A stretch of DNA of 64,000 bases, from contig JARLGU010000053.1 of assembly GCA_031292625.1 (NCBI GenBank), forward strand, positions 248,001 through 312,000. Direction: 5' to 3'. Below are positions 43,418 through 56,515 of the stretch, one piece after another. The translations under genes were made by a program, and so were the position numbers. Within the stretch, counting starts at the first letter, position 1. Each line of letters starts with the position of its first letter. Origin of the DNA: Capsulimonadaceae bacterium (GTDB taxonomy: Bacteria; Armatimonadota; Armatimonadia; Armatimonadales; Capsulimonadaceae). The notes below the pieces were generated by a model. That model did no database searches. It was not told the origin of the DNA and saw only the letters and a list, made by a program, of their open reading frames with translations.

Positions 43418-44695
43418 TCAGGCCCGGCTGTCCCCCAAGCTGCTGGCTTCGGGATTTGCGCCCGACGCAAAGTGCTGATAGAGTGCGAGATCTTCCGCGC
43501 TGGCGCACTCCAGCCGGAGTTTGCCGGCGGCGCTGGCGGCGACGAAGATTTCGTCTCGCCCGACAAAGTCTCTCGACGGAAAATAGGAGGCGGTCTCGAC
43601 GGCGACTGGCGCGAAGCCGTCAACCCAAACCCGGCCGTGCCCGGCGAGGAGAACCGCGCCAAAGGCTTCGCGTTCCGCCAGGTCCAGCTTGTGCCCGCTG
43701 CTAACGACGGTTCGCTTGGCGCTGAAAAGGTCGGGATTGCTGGGTTCGCTTGAGCGGCCGCAGCGGTAGACGATATAGCTTTGCGACCCTGCGTCCTCGT
43801 CCCGAACGACGACGGGAGGACGGAAATATTCTTTCCGGAAATTATCCCGGTTTCCGGAATTGCGGCAACGTGCGATCGAAAGATAGAACTCGGCGACCGA
43901 CTCAATCCCATCGCGTTCGACTGTGACCGGCAAGTCCCTGTCGAACATGCCGGAAGCCATCGCGACATCTTCGACGCGCGATTCCGGGATGCAGCACACG
44001 TCGGACGATGCCTGCAACTCATACGTAACCAACGATCCTGGGGCGTGCAGCGTACAAGGCGGCATGTACCAACCCGTGCCCGGAATCAAATTGATCGTGT
44101 GACCTATTTCAGTCAGGTGGTTATCTTCGCTTTGATAGCGACGGAAATAGGCTCGCACCTGCTCATCGGAGTATCCTTCATCGACGCCAATGCACGTGTA
44201 CGGAAAGGCGTTCCGATTGATATTCAGCTCCACGGGAAAATGGTAGGCTTCCGGCTTTGGCGCGAGGCCCGGTTTGAGATGGTCGACGCAAGGATGCACA
44301 TGATGGGGGATCCGGTGCCAGTTGTCAAAAAACTTTGGCAGCACGTCCCACGTCTTGCCTCCGAGAAGCATGTCGGCGGCGTAGAGCATCGCGTCCTTGA
44401 GGAGCACTTTGCACCCAGACAGGACAATATAGCTCAGGCCATGGTCGTCCGCGCACGCGGCGTTGTAATCGCCATTGTCCGCATACGTCGCCGACGCAAG
44501 CCAGCGTTCGTTAACGGCCAGATCCTTGGTGAGATACTCGTCCGCGAGCTTCATGCGATGTCCTGGCCGCATCATGGGTCTAGCAACCCAGGCAGGCGCG
44601 AGCCGGAAGATTCCGCCCGTCGCTTGCATCTCGAGTTCTATGGCGTCACGGACAGGCTTTTCGCCGCGAACGTGTGGGAGTGTCGATGTTCTCAC
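43418..44695 (-). CDS. Cupin-type sugar isomerase-like protein
   Basis: About 425 residues. The best start is the GTG at 44695, with AAAGGAG seven bases upstream; a GTG at 44701 overlaps that site. The central part has HHVHPCVDHLKPGLAPKPEAYHFP and HLTEIGHTINLIPGTGWYMPP, a metal-ligand pattern like type I phosphomannose isomerases, with a second cupin-like half (RTVVSSGHKLDLAEREAF, FAPVAVETASYFPS). A cytoplasmic isomerase acting on a hexose or sugar phosphate is plausible. It follows the class II aldolase gene by 2 bp in one unit; a PfkB kinase and DeoR regulator lie divergent. Confidence 0.7.
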   Translation of the reverse strand: MRTSTLPHVRGEKPVRDAIELEMQATGGIFRLAPAWVARPMMRPGHRMKLADEYLTKDLAVNERWLASATYADNGDYNAACADDHGLSYIVLSGCKVLLKDAMLYAADMLLGGKTWDVLPKFFDNWHRIPHHVHPCVDHLKPGLAPKPEAYHFPVELNINRNAFPYTCIGVDEGYSDEQVRAYFRRYQSEDNHLTEIGHTINLIPGTGWYMPPCTLHAPGSLVTYELQASSDVCCIPESRVEDVAMASGMFDRDLPVTVERDGIESVAEFYLSIARCRNSGNRDNFRKEYFRPPVVVRDEDAGSQSYIVYRCGRSSEPSNPDLFSAKRTVVSSGHKLDLAEREAFGAVLLAGHGRVWVDGFAPVAVETASYFPSRDFVGRDEIFVAASAAGKLRLECASAEDLALYQHFASGANPEASSLGDSRA

Positions 44696-44697
44696 GA

Positions 44698-45564
44698 TCA
44701 CGCTCCTTTGTCCAGCATGCCGGCGCTTCCGAGGTTATGCATCCACCGCTCGACGACGCCCCTGACGTGCTGCTTTCCTTCGATCAGCGCATGCACCCAC
44801 CATTCCTTGCCCGCGGTTCTCTCCAGGCATTCGTTGATCCCACTCAGATAGGCGCGCCCGATTTCGCTGGCGACGTTTACCTTTGTGACCCCAATGTTTA
44901 CGGCGCCGCGAAGTTGATCGGTCGGAGTTCCGGAACCGCCGTGGAGCACGAGTTGCGTAGGCGTCAACTCGCGTATGCGGGTGAGACGCGCAAGGTCGAG
45001 ATGCGGTTTCTGCGGATACATGCCGTGCGCATTTCCGATCGAGCACGCGAGCGCATCGACTCCGGTCAGGCGGGCGAATTCCGCCGCCTGCTCCGGATCG
45101 GTCAGCGTCGATTCTTCGCCGCCTTCGACCGTCGAATCATCCACCCGGCCGATCGCGCCAAGTTCGCCTTCGACGGTCACGCCGCGTTCGTGGGCGAGCA
45201 GCACGACGGCGCGTGTAAGACGCACGTTTTCGTCGAACGGCAGCGCTGAGCCGTCGATCATAACTGACGGAAATCCCGCGTCGATACACGCCTGTATCGT
45301 TTCGATGTCGCCAGTGTGGTCAAGGTGCAGGCCGACGGGCACGGTCGCGCGCTTGGCCAAGCAGCTTGCGATATCGACGACCGCTTGCGCGCCGTAAAGA
45401 CGCACTTCCGACGGTCCGTAGATAAACAGTACCGGAGAACGAAGGGCTTCCCCCGCCTCGATAATTGCCTGAGCGGTTTCGGCGTTGCCAAAGTTAAATG
45501 CGCCAACGGCGTAGTGGTGATGACGTGCGTGTTCAAGAAGAGGACCTAAGCTAATGAGCGCCAC
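44698..45564 (-). CDS. Class II fructose/tagatose-bisphosphate aldolase
   Basis: About 288 residues from a GTG at 45564 with AAAGGAA upstream; this start gives the usual class II length. Motifs: AVGAFNFGNAETAQAI, the zinc-binding VGLHLDHTGD, SVMIDGSALPFDEN, VEGELGAIG, CSIGNAHGMYPQKP, and LVLHGGSGTP, all as in class II aldolases. It cleaves a ketose 1-phosphate or 1,6-bisphosphate to dihydroxyacetone phosphate and an aldehyde. With the isomerase-like protein and the PfkB kinase it gives an isomerase-kinase-aldolase route for an unidentified sugar. Confidence 0.92.
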   Translation of the reverse strand: MALISLGPLLEHARHHHYAVGAFNFGNAETAQAIIEAGEALRSPVLFIYGPSEVRLYGAQAVVDIASCLAKRATVPVGLHLDHTGDIETIQACIDAGFPSVMIDGSALPFDENVRLTRAVVLLAHERGVTVEGELGAIGRVDDSTVEGGEESTLTDPEQAAEFARLTGVDALACSIGNAHGMYPQKPHLDLARLTRIRELTPTQLVLHGGSGTPTDQLRGAVNIGVTKVNVASEIGRAYLSGINECLERTAGKEWWVHALIEGKQHVRGVVERWMHNLGSAGMLDKGA

Positions 45565-45674
45565 GTTAAGTTCCTTTCGATGACGCGCCATGCTTATCGC
45601 AAAGCGCACCGGCCGCTAACAGATAGGCGTCTGCTTGACACGCCATCCCAACCGGATTTCATCATTCCATCCAA

Positions 45675-45703
45675 AGCTTACCGAAATCCTGAATGACAGT
45701 CAA
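45675..45703 (-). promoter_or_regulatory. Promoter of the aldolase-isomerase unit
   Basis: Minus strand TTGACT (45703-45698), 17-bp spacer, TAAGCT (45680-45675), with a ~100-nt leader to the aldolase start. Confidence 0.5.
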
Positions 45704-45706
45704 TCG

Positions 45707-45748
45707 AATCGATCACTCATTGACTATTTCGGGCAACCGTGATCAATT
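45707..45748. promoter_or_regulatory. DeoR-type half-sites between aldolase and PfkB genes
   Basis: AATCGATCA (45707-45715) is identical to one arm of the dyad before the DeoR gene. TGATCAATT (45740-45748) matches the other arm with one mismatch. They flank the region where the divergent promoters lie. Confidence 0.45.
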
Positions 45749-45841
45749 ACGAGATCTAGAGCCGTCAGAGGGTACACAATTCCGGTACTATCGCATCAGG
45801 TACTCTAGCCGGACAACGCCCCTTCAACGAACGAGTTCGAG

Positions 45842-46756
45842 ATGTATAACCAGACAAGCTTTGATATTATCGGCGTCGGATGTTCCACCGTCGATGACAT
45901 TCTTTACGTCGACGCGTATCCAGAAGCCGACGCAAAAACGCGGGTCGACCGCCAGGAGCGCCACTGCGGCGGCCTAACCGCCGTCGCGCTGATCGCGGCA
46001 TCCCGTTTTGGCGCTCGTTGCGCGTATGCGGGGACGCTTGGAACGGACGCTCAATCGGATTTCATCGCGGCTTCGCTGGCCGCCGAGGGCATCGACATTG
46101 CGCTAGCGCCGCGGCGCGACGATGCGGCGCCGATCCATTCAAGAATTGTCGTCGACACAACACACAACACGCGCAATATATTTTTCGCGCCTGGCGAACA
46201 TATTGGTCCGTCCGAAACGCTCGATGAAACGGCGATACGCAGAGCACGGGTGCTGTTCATCGATCATTATGGCGGCGAGGCCACCGTCCGCGCCGCTCGG
46301 ATCGCGCGCGAGGCGAACGTCCCGGTTATCGCGGACATCGAACGCGCTGACGCACCAGTCTTCGACGAAATCCTGCGGCTGACATCGCACTTAATCGTGT
46401 CCGCGGGCTTCGCGCTTCGTCTCACCGGCGCGCGCTCTCCGGAGGATGCGGCAGTGCGGCTCGCGGCGGACGGCAAGGATGTTGTCGTCGTGACGCACGG
46501 CAAGCATGGCGGCATCGCCATCGTAAACGGCGAACCGGTCGCGCGGGCGTATCCCGCATTTCCGGTGACGGTCGTGGACACGACGGGGTGCGGCGACGTC
46601 TTCCACGGGGCGTACGCCGCCGGAGTCGCCGCCGGCTTCGACATTGACGTTCGCCTGCGGTATGCGTCCGCCGCCGCCGCAATCAAGGCGTCGCGAACGG
46701 GCTCGAAGAACGGCATTCCGACGCTCGCGGAAGTGCGCGCGTTCCTTGCGGTATGA
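45842..46756 (+). CDS. PfkB-family carbohydrate kinase
   Basis: 304 residues. The N-terminal region has GCSTVDDILYVD and ERHCGGLTAVALIAASRFG. The C-terminal PfkB signature is VVDTTGCGDVFHGAYAAGVAAG, with the catalytic Asp (GCGD) intact. It phosphorylates a sugar or sugar phosphate with ATP; ribokinase-like and tagatose/fructose-type substrates are possible. It is divergent from the aldolase-isomerase unit and is followed 49 bp later by a DeoR regulator. No good ribosome site is visible. Confidence 0.92.
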   Translation: MYNQTSFDIIGVGCSTVDDILYVDAYPEADAKTRVDRQERHCGGLTAVALIAASRFGARCAYAGTLGTDAQSDFIAASLAAEGIDIALAPRRDDAAPIHSRIVVDTTHNTRNIFFAPGEHIGPSETLDETAIRRARVLFIDHYGGEATVRAARIAREANVPVIADIERADAPVFDEILRLTSHLIVSAGFALRLTGARSPEDAAVRLAADGKDVVVVTHGKHGGIAIVNGEPVARAYPAFPVTVVDTTGCGDVFHGAYAAGVAAGFDIDVRLRYASAAAAIKASRTGSKNGIPTLAEVRAFLAV

Positions 46757-46764
46757 TCGTAATA

Positions 46765-46791
46765 TGATCGATTGCGATAACAAATCGATCA
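46765..46791. promoter_or_regulatory. Perfect 9-bp dyad before the DeoR gene
   Basis: TGATCGATT (46765-46773), 9-bp spacer, AATCGATCA (46783-46791). It lies between the PfkB stop and the DeoR start and is a good autoregulatory operator candidate. Confidence 0.6.
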
Positions 46792-46805
46792 CGCGAGAGG
46801 CCCAT

Positions 46806-47582
46806 ATGCGAACGACTCTTATTCCCGATCGCTGGCAAAGGATTATTGACATTGTCGCGCTCGCGGGCGGGGCGGCAACCATCGAAATTGCGGCGGAACT
46901 CGGTGTGTCCGAAGTGACGATCCGGCGCGATTTGCGACGCATCGAAGCGCGCGGGCTCATTCTCCGGACTCGGGGCGGCGCCGAACCGGCGCCGGATGTC
47001 GCGCTGATGGGCACATACGGCGCGAGTCTCGAATCGCGCGCGATCGATAAGCTCGCAATCGGCCGGTGCGCCGCGGCACTCTTGCGACCGGGCGAGACAA
47101 TTATGATCGACGGCGGAGCGACGACCTTGCAGGTTGCCCGGCACTTGCCGGCAGGCTCGTTCACGATCGTGACGACCTCGCTTGATATCGCCAATCTCCT
47201 GGCTCGACGAGAAGATGTCCGCCTTGTCCTGGTCGGAGGAGACGTGAACGCTCTCATTGGAACGACTACGGGACCGACGGCGCAGGAACAGCTCCTGCAA
47301 ATGGGCGCCCATAAGGCCATTCTCGGAGCGGACGCGATCTCACCCGAAACCGGCATCAGTTCGCCAAATTCACTGACGGCGGCCAATAAGAAGGCGATGG
47401 CGCTCAGGTCGAGCGAAGTGATCGTGGTCGCCGATAGCAGTAAGATTGGCCGGTTCGCACTCTACCACGTGCCGCACCGCGAAAAGATCAAGGTCCTCGT
47501 TACGGACGCCCGCGCCCCTCTCGAGAGCGTTCAGCAATTTCGGGCCGCTGGCATCAACGTCATGATCGCCGCGCCCAAATGA
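46806..47582 (+). CDS. DeoR/GlpR-family transcriptional regulator
   Basis: 258 residues from the ATG at 46806 (GAGAGG five bases upstream), the usual family length. The N-terminal helix-turn-helix is DRWQRIIDIVALAGGAATIEI, ELGVSEVTIRRDLRRIEARG. The C-terminal sugar-phosphate sensor domain has MIDGGATTLQVARHL, LVGGDVNALIGTTTGP, ADAISPETGISSPN and VADSSKIGR. It probably represses the aldolase, isomerase and kinase genes until a phosphorylated sugar accumulates; operator half-sites in the cluster support this. Confidence 0.93.
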   Translation: MRTTLIPDRWQRIIDIVALAGGAATIEIAAELGVSEVTIRRDLRRIEARGLILRTRGGAEPAPDVALMGTYGASLESRAIDKLAIGRCAAALLRPGETIMIDGGATTLQVARHLPAGSFTIVTTSLDIANLLARREDVRLVLVGGDVNALIGTTTGPTAQEQLLQMGAHKAILGADAISPETGISSPNSLTAANKKAMALRSSEVIVVADSSKIGRFALYHVPHREKIKVLVTDARAPLESVQQFRAAGINVMIAAPK

Positions 47583-47736
47583 AACGCGATGGACGCGGGT
47601 TCAGTCTTCCCATCGCAACGAACGCCGCAAGCGATTGCCTTGGCGCGGGCATACGCCCCTCCGGCTGCCTCGGTGCGAATGATCGCCGATTGCTTTCTCA
47701 TATCGGCTACCGGACGCTGACGGCGGAGCGCAGGCT

Positions 47737-48399
47737 CTACGGGCGGCGGCGAATCTCGTCGGCCGCCCGCAACAGGATCTGCGCGATACGTTTCGCCTCG
47801 GCCCCTGTGGGCTCGCAATCACGCATGGCCCTCCGGATCTGATGACGCGCCTCGTCGAGCTCATCGCTAAACGCTTCGACGTCGCTCGCCGCCACGCCTG
47901 CATTGGCGTACGCCTCGCGGGCTTGCTGCGTTTCTGCCCCGATCCGCTCCATCTCGGTCAAAATTCGGGTGGCCGTCTCCCGCCGCTCTTCGTAATAGCC
48001 CCTGCCGCTCTCAGTCACGCTGTAGCGCTTCTTCGCCCCTTCTGCTTCAACCAAAGCGTAGCCGATCTCCTCGAGATAGGTGAGCGCGGGATAAATCATT
48101 CCAGGGCTCGGCGCATAGAGGCCGTGCGAATGCTCCTCAAGCGCCTTCATGAGCTCGTACCCGTGCGACGGCTTATCCGCCAAGAGCGTCAGCAGAACAA
48201 GATGCAGATCCGAGGAGGAGAGCTTGCGCCCGGAGCGCATGCCCCCGTGACCGCGACGTCCGCCGCCGCCGCGATGGCCATGATCATGCTCGCCGTAGCC
48301 GTGATGTCCTCGTCCGCCCTGGTCCGTATCCTCTTCGTGATGCCGTTGTCCTCGTCCGCGTTCACCGCGAGAGCATTCGTTATGTTCCATATCGTACAT
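47737..48399 (-). CDS. PadR-family regulator with His/Gly-rich N-terminus
   Basis: 220 residues. The first ~55 are rich in His, Gly and Arg (HNECSRGERGRGQRHHEE, then HHGYGEHDHGHRGGGG), which could bind metal. Residues ~60-140 form the PadR winged helix (LHLVLLTLLADKPSHGYELM, LYAPSPGMIYPALTYLEEIG, KRYSVTESGRGYYEERR). The C-terminal helices (~140-220) provide dimerisation. An ATGATATATCAT palindrome lies ~80 bp upstream and is a likely autoregulatory site. The usual partner gene (a transporter) is not adjacent on either side. Confidence 0.9.
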   Translation of the reverse strand: MYDMEHNECSRGERGRGQRHHEEDTDQGGRGHHGYGEHDHGHRGGGGRRGHGGMRSGRKLSSSDLHLVLLTLLADKPSHGYELMKALEEHSHGLYAPSPGMIYPALTYLEEIGYALVEAEGAKKRYSVTESGRGYYEERRETATRILTEMERIGAETQQAREAYANAGVAASDVEAFSDELDEARHQIRRAMRDCEPTGAEAKRIAQILLRAADEIRRRP

Positions 48400-48480
48400 G
48401 TGTCTATTTACCTTTCACAACCTTCGTCAACGCGAAATATTCGATTCGTTGTTGACAAAGATATATCTTATGATGTATCG

Positions 48481-48494
48481 TATGATATATCATA
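48481..48494. promoter_or_regulatory. Perfect palindrome upstream of the PadR gene
   Basis: TATGATATATCATA (7-bp arms) with a related TATGATG half ten bases away. TTGACG on the minus strand (48511-48506) places it in the PadR promoter. Confidence 0.55.
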
Positions 48495-49034
48495 AAAGTC
48501 TCTTCCGTCAAGGGTTCTGGCAACAAACGAAAAAGAAAGTTCACTTTGAACTGGATTGCAGCGCCTTCGCCGAACGATTGAGGGCCTGCCGCGGATCATG
48601 GATCCTTGCGAAAGGCCATGCGTTTCTTGCGCCAGCGCCCGGACGAGGCTAGAAAGGACATATCGATTGAATCGATATAGCATGAATCAAAGCTGCCGCA
48701 GATCGCCATACATGGCGGCGGCAGGCAATTCAACCGCCTTGCCGTCAGCGGCCAGACCCAGCTATTGGCGCCGCTTTGCCGTGCGCCGGGAAATGGAGGT
48801 TACCGTTCTATGCTACTGCTATGCGAGATCTTTCTCGGCGTAAGTGTACAACTTCTGTTGATCTTCGCGTTAGGAGAGTTCCTAATTCCGCGCGAACCGT
48901 CCGCGTTACGTAAGATTGACGTTCGACGCCTGGATCCTGCCGCCAAGGCACGTCTTGCTTGCGCATCGAACGTTTAGAACGGTGCGCCGCTTCGGGAAAC
49001 GAAAGGTAAGAGAACGAGCACGGAAACTCGAAGA

Positions 49035-49286
49035 AGGTGTGTCATTAAGGTGCGTTGCGAGAAAGATCTAGGACGGCTCGTGCCGCCGGGGCATTTTTTC
49101 GCTCACGCCTCGTTCACGGCATCGAACGGCAAGGCAGCGTCAACATGCGTACGGCCTCTTGCCGCCAGCGTCCGATCCCAACACCTATCGTGAAGCCGTG
49201 AACGCTCTGCCGACCATTTTTCAAAAACGGCCACGGCGGCCGTGAAGCCGTCTTACAAGACCTCTCGATCCATTACATACGCTTTC
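49035..49286. repeat. Dispersed repeat family 1, copy E (inverted)
   Basis: Starts GGTGTGTCATTAA, GAAAGATCTAGGACGGCTCG; ends GAAGCCGTCTTACAAGACC, ATTACATACGCTTT. Same orientation as copy D. It retains GGCCACGGCGGCC and the outer inverted ends. Confidence 0.8.
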
Positions 49287-49833
49287 AGAGATCCATCTCC
49301 CGCTCCGGCAGACGCGAACTATGCTGACGCTCTGTTCAAATCGATACGCCTCCGCAGGAGGATGGGGCTATCTTGCCTCAGGCCGGCCCCGGTTGCCCGG
49401 CTTCTTTATGTGCGGCTGGCCTTCGAGCGAGTGGCTCACGAGCGAGCGCCGCCCACTGTCCGAAAAAGTCCGATGGGTGGAATGTGGAATAATGATAATA
49501 GAGTATGTCACGCGCGCGTTTGCGTTACGCCACGCCGAGAGCCCCTTCCGGGTTTAAACACTCTTAGGCGATGTGAAGCGGCGTGCAAAGGAAATCCACA
49601 TTGAGTTTCGCCCAGAAGGCCAGCCGGGAACGCACGAGTTTCTACGGCTGCCCAGGTACTGGCAGCACGTTGCCCGCACGATTGTTCACCTATTTAAATG
49701 ACGGCGAGCCCTCTGCCGTATGGCTTAAGAGCAAGCGCCGAATGCTGGATGAGAAGGAATTGTGGCGAGGCGGCAGTTAGCGCTCCCCGCCCTTCTCGTT
49801 CCGCGGTCCCTATTGTTCGAAGGATTGAGGAAC

Positions 49834-51438
49834 ATGAAGCGACACGTCAATTCGCGGATCGCCGGAGCTTTTGTTCCGGCGATCCTTGCAATGTTCTTGA
49901 CAATACTTGGACCAAATCCGCTTATGGCTGCACAAAACAATCCTGTTCGAATCGAATCTGGCATGGTCTCCGGTGAACTGGGCCGGGACCGTACCATTAT
50001 GGTCTACAAAGGAATCCCTTACGCTGCTCCCCCCATCGGGGAGCTCCGATGGCGCGCGCCCGAGCCGCCGCTGCCGTGGCACGGCGTCCGCGATGCCACG
50101 CAATTCGGCAAAATCTGCCCACAGACGCAGCGCGATCCGGCGCTGCCGATGAGCGAAGACTGTCTGAACCTGAATATCTGGACGCGAGCAAACTCCGCGA
50201 AGGAGCGACGGCCAGTGCTCGTCTGGTTCTACGGCGGCCGCTTCGTCGGCGGCTACGGCTCGGATCCGCGCTACGACGGCGAAGGACTTGCGCGCAAGGG
50301 GCTGGTTGTGGTGACGATGAACTACCGGACCGGCGTCTTCGGCTTTCTGGCAACCCCCGAGCTGAGCAAGGAATCCGGCCACGACGCATCAGGCAATTAC
50401 GGGCTCCTCGACCAGATCGCTTGCCTCCGCTGGGTGCACGAAAACATCGCCGCGTTCGGCGGGGATCCGAAGCGCGTCACGATCGCCGGCCAGTCCGCCG
50501 GCGCGGCGTCCGTCTTGCTCCTGTGCGACTCTCCCCTCGCGAAAGGCCTGTTCCAGCGAGCGATCGCCGAGAGCGGCGCACGATACCCAAACGATCCGTT
50601 GCTCGCCAGCCTCGCGACTTCCTGGCGGCCACTCAAGGACGCCGAATGCGCGGGCATCGATTACGCCGAGGCGCACGGCGCTCACTCACTGGAGAATCTG
50701 CGCGCTCTATCCTGCGAGAAGCTGCTTGTAGGCAATAACGCCAACGACGAGAAAGTGAGCGGATCTCCGCCGCTCTTCCGCCCGGTTGTCGACGGCTGGG
50801 TGATCCCTCTCGACTACAGCCAGACTTATGCCAGGGGCGTGCAGAGCGACGTGCCCTTGCTGACCGGCAACAACCTGGATGAAAGCGGCGCATCCCCGCA
50901 GCCCGATATCACGCTCGAAGACTATCGGAGCGCGGCAAGGCTGAAATACGGCAAGCTGGCTGAAGAGTTTTTGAGCCTCTATCCAGCGTCATCGGCCTAT
51001 GAGGCTGGACTTGCAGTGAGCGCCGCCGCGCGCGACGCGTCACGGGTTTCCACCTTCCTGTGGGCGAAGGAGTGGAAGAAGGCTTCGACGAGCCCGGTGT
51101 TCACATATTTCTGGACGCATGCGCCGCCAGGACCGGATCACGACAAAATGGGCGCGTTCCACGGGTCGGAAATCAACTACGTGTTCAGCAATCTCTACTC
51201 CAGCGATCGCCCATGGGCGGATGAAGACTGGAGGATCGCCGCCCTGATGTCGACGTATTGGGCCAACTTCGCGGCGAACGGAGACCCCAACGGCAAGGGC
51301 AACCCGCTCTGGGCGTCCTTCGATCCGATGTCGCACACAACCATGGAGGTGGGCGACAAGTTCGGTCCGATCCCGATATCGGACGATGCCAGGATCGACT
51401 TCCTCAAGCGATTCTTCAAGACCCAGGACGCCTGGTGA
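49834..51438 (+). CDS. Secreted type B carboxylesterase
   Basis: About 534 residues from the ATG at 49834 (GAGGAAC upstream). The signal peptide is ~32 residues (ending LMAAQ). The carboxylesterase/cholinesterase fold is clear: GIPYAAPPIGELRWRAPEPP, SEDCLNLNIW, VLVWFYGGRF (oxyanion hole, with Arg after GG), the nucleophile in GQSAGAAS, and a catalytic His in GAFHGSEINYVF. It hydrolyses esters outside the cytoplasm; esters on plant polysaccharides are plausible given the neighbouring glycosidases. It is convergent with the beta-galactosidase gene. Confidence 0.93.
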   Translation: MKRHVNSRIAGAFVPAILAMFLTILGPNPLMAAQNNPVRIESGMVSGELGRDRTIMVYKGIPYAAPPIGELRWRAPEPPLPWHGVRDATQFGKICPQTQRDPALPMSEDCLNLNIWTRANSAKERRPVLVWFYGGRFVGGYGSDPRYDGEGLARKGLVVVTMNYRTGVFGFLATPELSKESGHDASGNYGLLDQIACLRWVHENIAAFGGDPKRVTIAGQSAGAASVLLLCDSPLAKGLFQRAIAESGARYPNDPLLASLATSWRPLKDAECAGIDYAEAHGAHSLENLRALSCEKLLVGNNANDEKVSGSPPLFRPVVDGWVIPLDYSQTYARGVQSDVPLLTGNNLDESGASPQPDITLEDYRSAARLKYGKLAEEFLSLYPASSAYEAGLAVSAAARDASRVSTFLWAKEWKKASTSPVFTYFWTHAPPGPDHDKMGAFHGSEINYVFSNLYSSDRPWADEDWRIAALMSTYWANFAANGDPNGKGNPLWASFDPMSHTTMEVGDKFGPIPISDDARIDFLKRFFKTQDAW

Positions 51439-51487
51439 CGATCTCGATAGATCTCACAGCCGGAGATCTATTGCACAACCAGCCCAT

Positions 51488-51520
51488 GCCTCGCCCAGCG
51501 CAGTATCCGCTGGGCGAGGC
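51488..51520. terminator. 13-bp hairpin between convergent esterase and lacZ genes
   Basis: GCCTCGCCCAGCG and CGCTGGGCGAGGC pair perfectly around a 7-nt loop. There is no U-run on either side, so it probably works as a bidirectional stem or with Rho. Confidence 0.55.
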
Positions 51521-51564
51521 AGTGCGCATAGGCGTTTCGCCTAATCTCCAACGATAGAGAACGG

Positions 51565-55594
<4,030 letters not shown>

Positions 55595-56515
55595 TTACTT
55601 GACGTCATCCCCTTCGGTTTCTTTCGCGAACGATCCTTTGGCCGCAATAATATCTGCTGGAGACAATCCTCTCTCCTTTGCGACTTCCAGCCACTCGCGA
55701 GCAGCTGCGGGAAGTCGGTCAAGTATTTCCTTACCGAAAAGTACCTCGTCGACAAAGCCCATATGAAGCATGTCTATGATTCTGCAAAGGTAAGATTTTC
55801 CTTGGATCCACCAAGTTCTATACGCATCAACCATAAGGAGGTGCTGTACGCGGAGATCGGTTTCGCCACTAGCGTGTAGTTCGGCCAGTTCCAGGCCGTC
55901 AAGTTGGGTTTCGTAAACCCCGTCGGCGATTCTGCTGCCAAAAGTAGTCGTGAAGTAGTATTCCTTGATTTCCCAGATCGCGATTGGGTTGATTGCTGAC
56001 GGAAACGCCCCGTCCACCCGTCTGGAGAGGGTACGAACCGGCTTACCATTATGAGTCACGCTTGTTAAGGCGTGGGGATCGAAGTTACAGTCGAATCCAA
56101 GCGTGTTTTCCGCGACTAATGTGTTAATAATGCCAGTGAGATACGCGTAAGTTTTTTTGGGACCCTTCTGCTTATTCATTGGAAGTGGGCAGGGGACCGT
56201 TGCTTTACACCGAACCCTGTCAAAGACGTCTTTAGCCTCTTCTACCGCCATAAGTTGGTGCTGGACAAAATTGTTGAGAACATCAGCGCGGTACCGGTAG
56301 TACGCAAGAATTTGATCTGCCTCCGCTGTAGGATTACTATCTTTGGAAATCAAATGATCTGTTGCAAGGCTGAGTGCAGTCATCGCACGCGCGATTTCCG
56401 CCAATGTTGGGACGCGCACTTGCCCCTTAGAGGTATATCCGCACACTTGACTGACAGTCCGAATATGCGCCCAAAAACTTAATGGCAGGCCAACAAATCG
56501 GGGATCAGGTTTCAT
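55595..56515 (-). CDS. Type II restriction endonuclease (PD-(D/E)xK)
   Basis: 306 residues. Its ATG overlaps the stop of the upstream controller gene (ATGA), so translation is coupled. A catalytic core of the PD-(D/E)xK kind is visible: RRVDGAFPSAINPIAIWEIK, with Asp168, Glu182 and Lys184, followed by EYYFTTTFGSRIADGVYETQ. The product would cut DNA at a site protected by the divergent D12-class methylase; the recognition sequence cannot be inferred. The base composition is visibly more AT-rich than that of neighbouring genes, as expected for an acquired module. Confidence 0.8.
   Translation of the reverse strand: MKPDPRFVGLPLSFWAHIRTVSQVCGYTSKGQVRVPTLAEIARAMTALSLATDHLISKDSNPTAEADQILAYYRYRADVLNNFVQHQLMAVEEAKDVFDRVRCKATVPCPLPMNKQKGPKKTYAYLTGIINTLVAENTLGFDCNFDPHALTSVTHNGKPVRTLSRRVDGAFPSAINPIAIWEIKEYYFTTTFGSRIADGVYETQLDGLELAELHASGETDLRVQHLLMVDAYRTWWIQGKSYLCRIIDMLHMGFVDEVLFGKEILDRLPAAAREWLEVAKERGLSPADIIAAKGSFAKETEGDDVK

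Larger units (their letters stand above)
48400..49833. other. Long intergenic region with palindrome and repeat copy E
   Basis: About 1.4 kb without a convincing gene. It contains the PadR operator/promoter region (48481-48511), repeat family 1 copy E (49035-49286), and two short frames (49321 and 49583, plus strand) whose products share a weakly similar core (PS, WL, S, RR, EK, W). None has a ribosome site. Confidence 0.5.

Noticed and set aside
43060-44022. A 320-codon minus-strand frame overlapping the cupin isomerase-like gene.
   Set aside because: It is out of frame with a well-conserved gene and ends in repeat family 2 and the tRNA fragment; its residues are low-complexity Ser/Pro/Arg.
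46391-47386. A 331-codon minus-strand frame opposite the PfkB and DeoR genes.
   Set aside because: It spans two well-supported genes on the other strand and has low-complexity Ala/Ser/Arg content.
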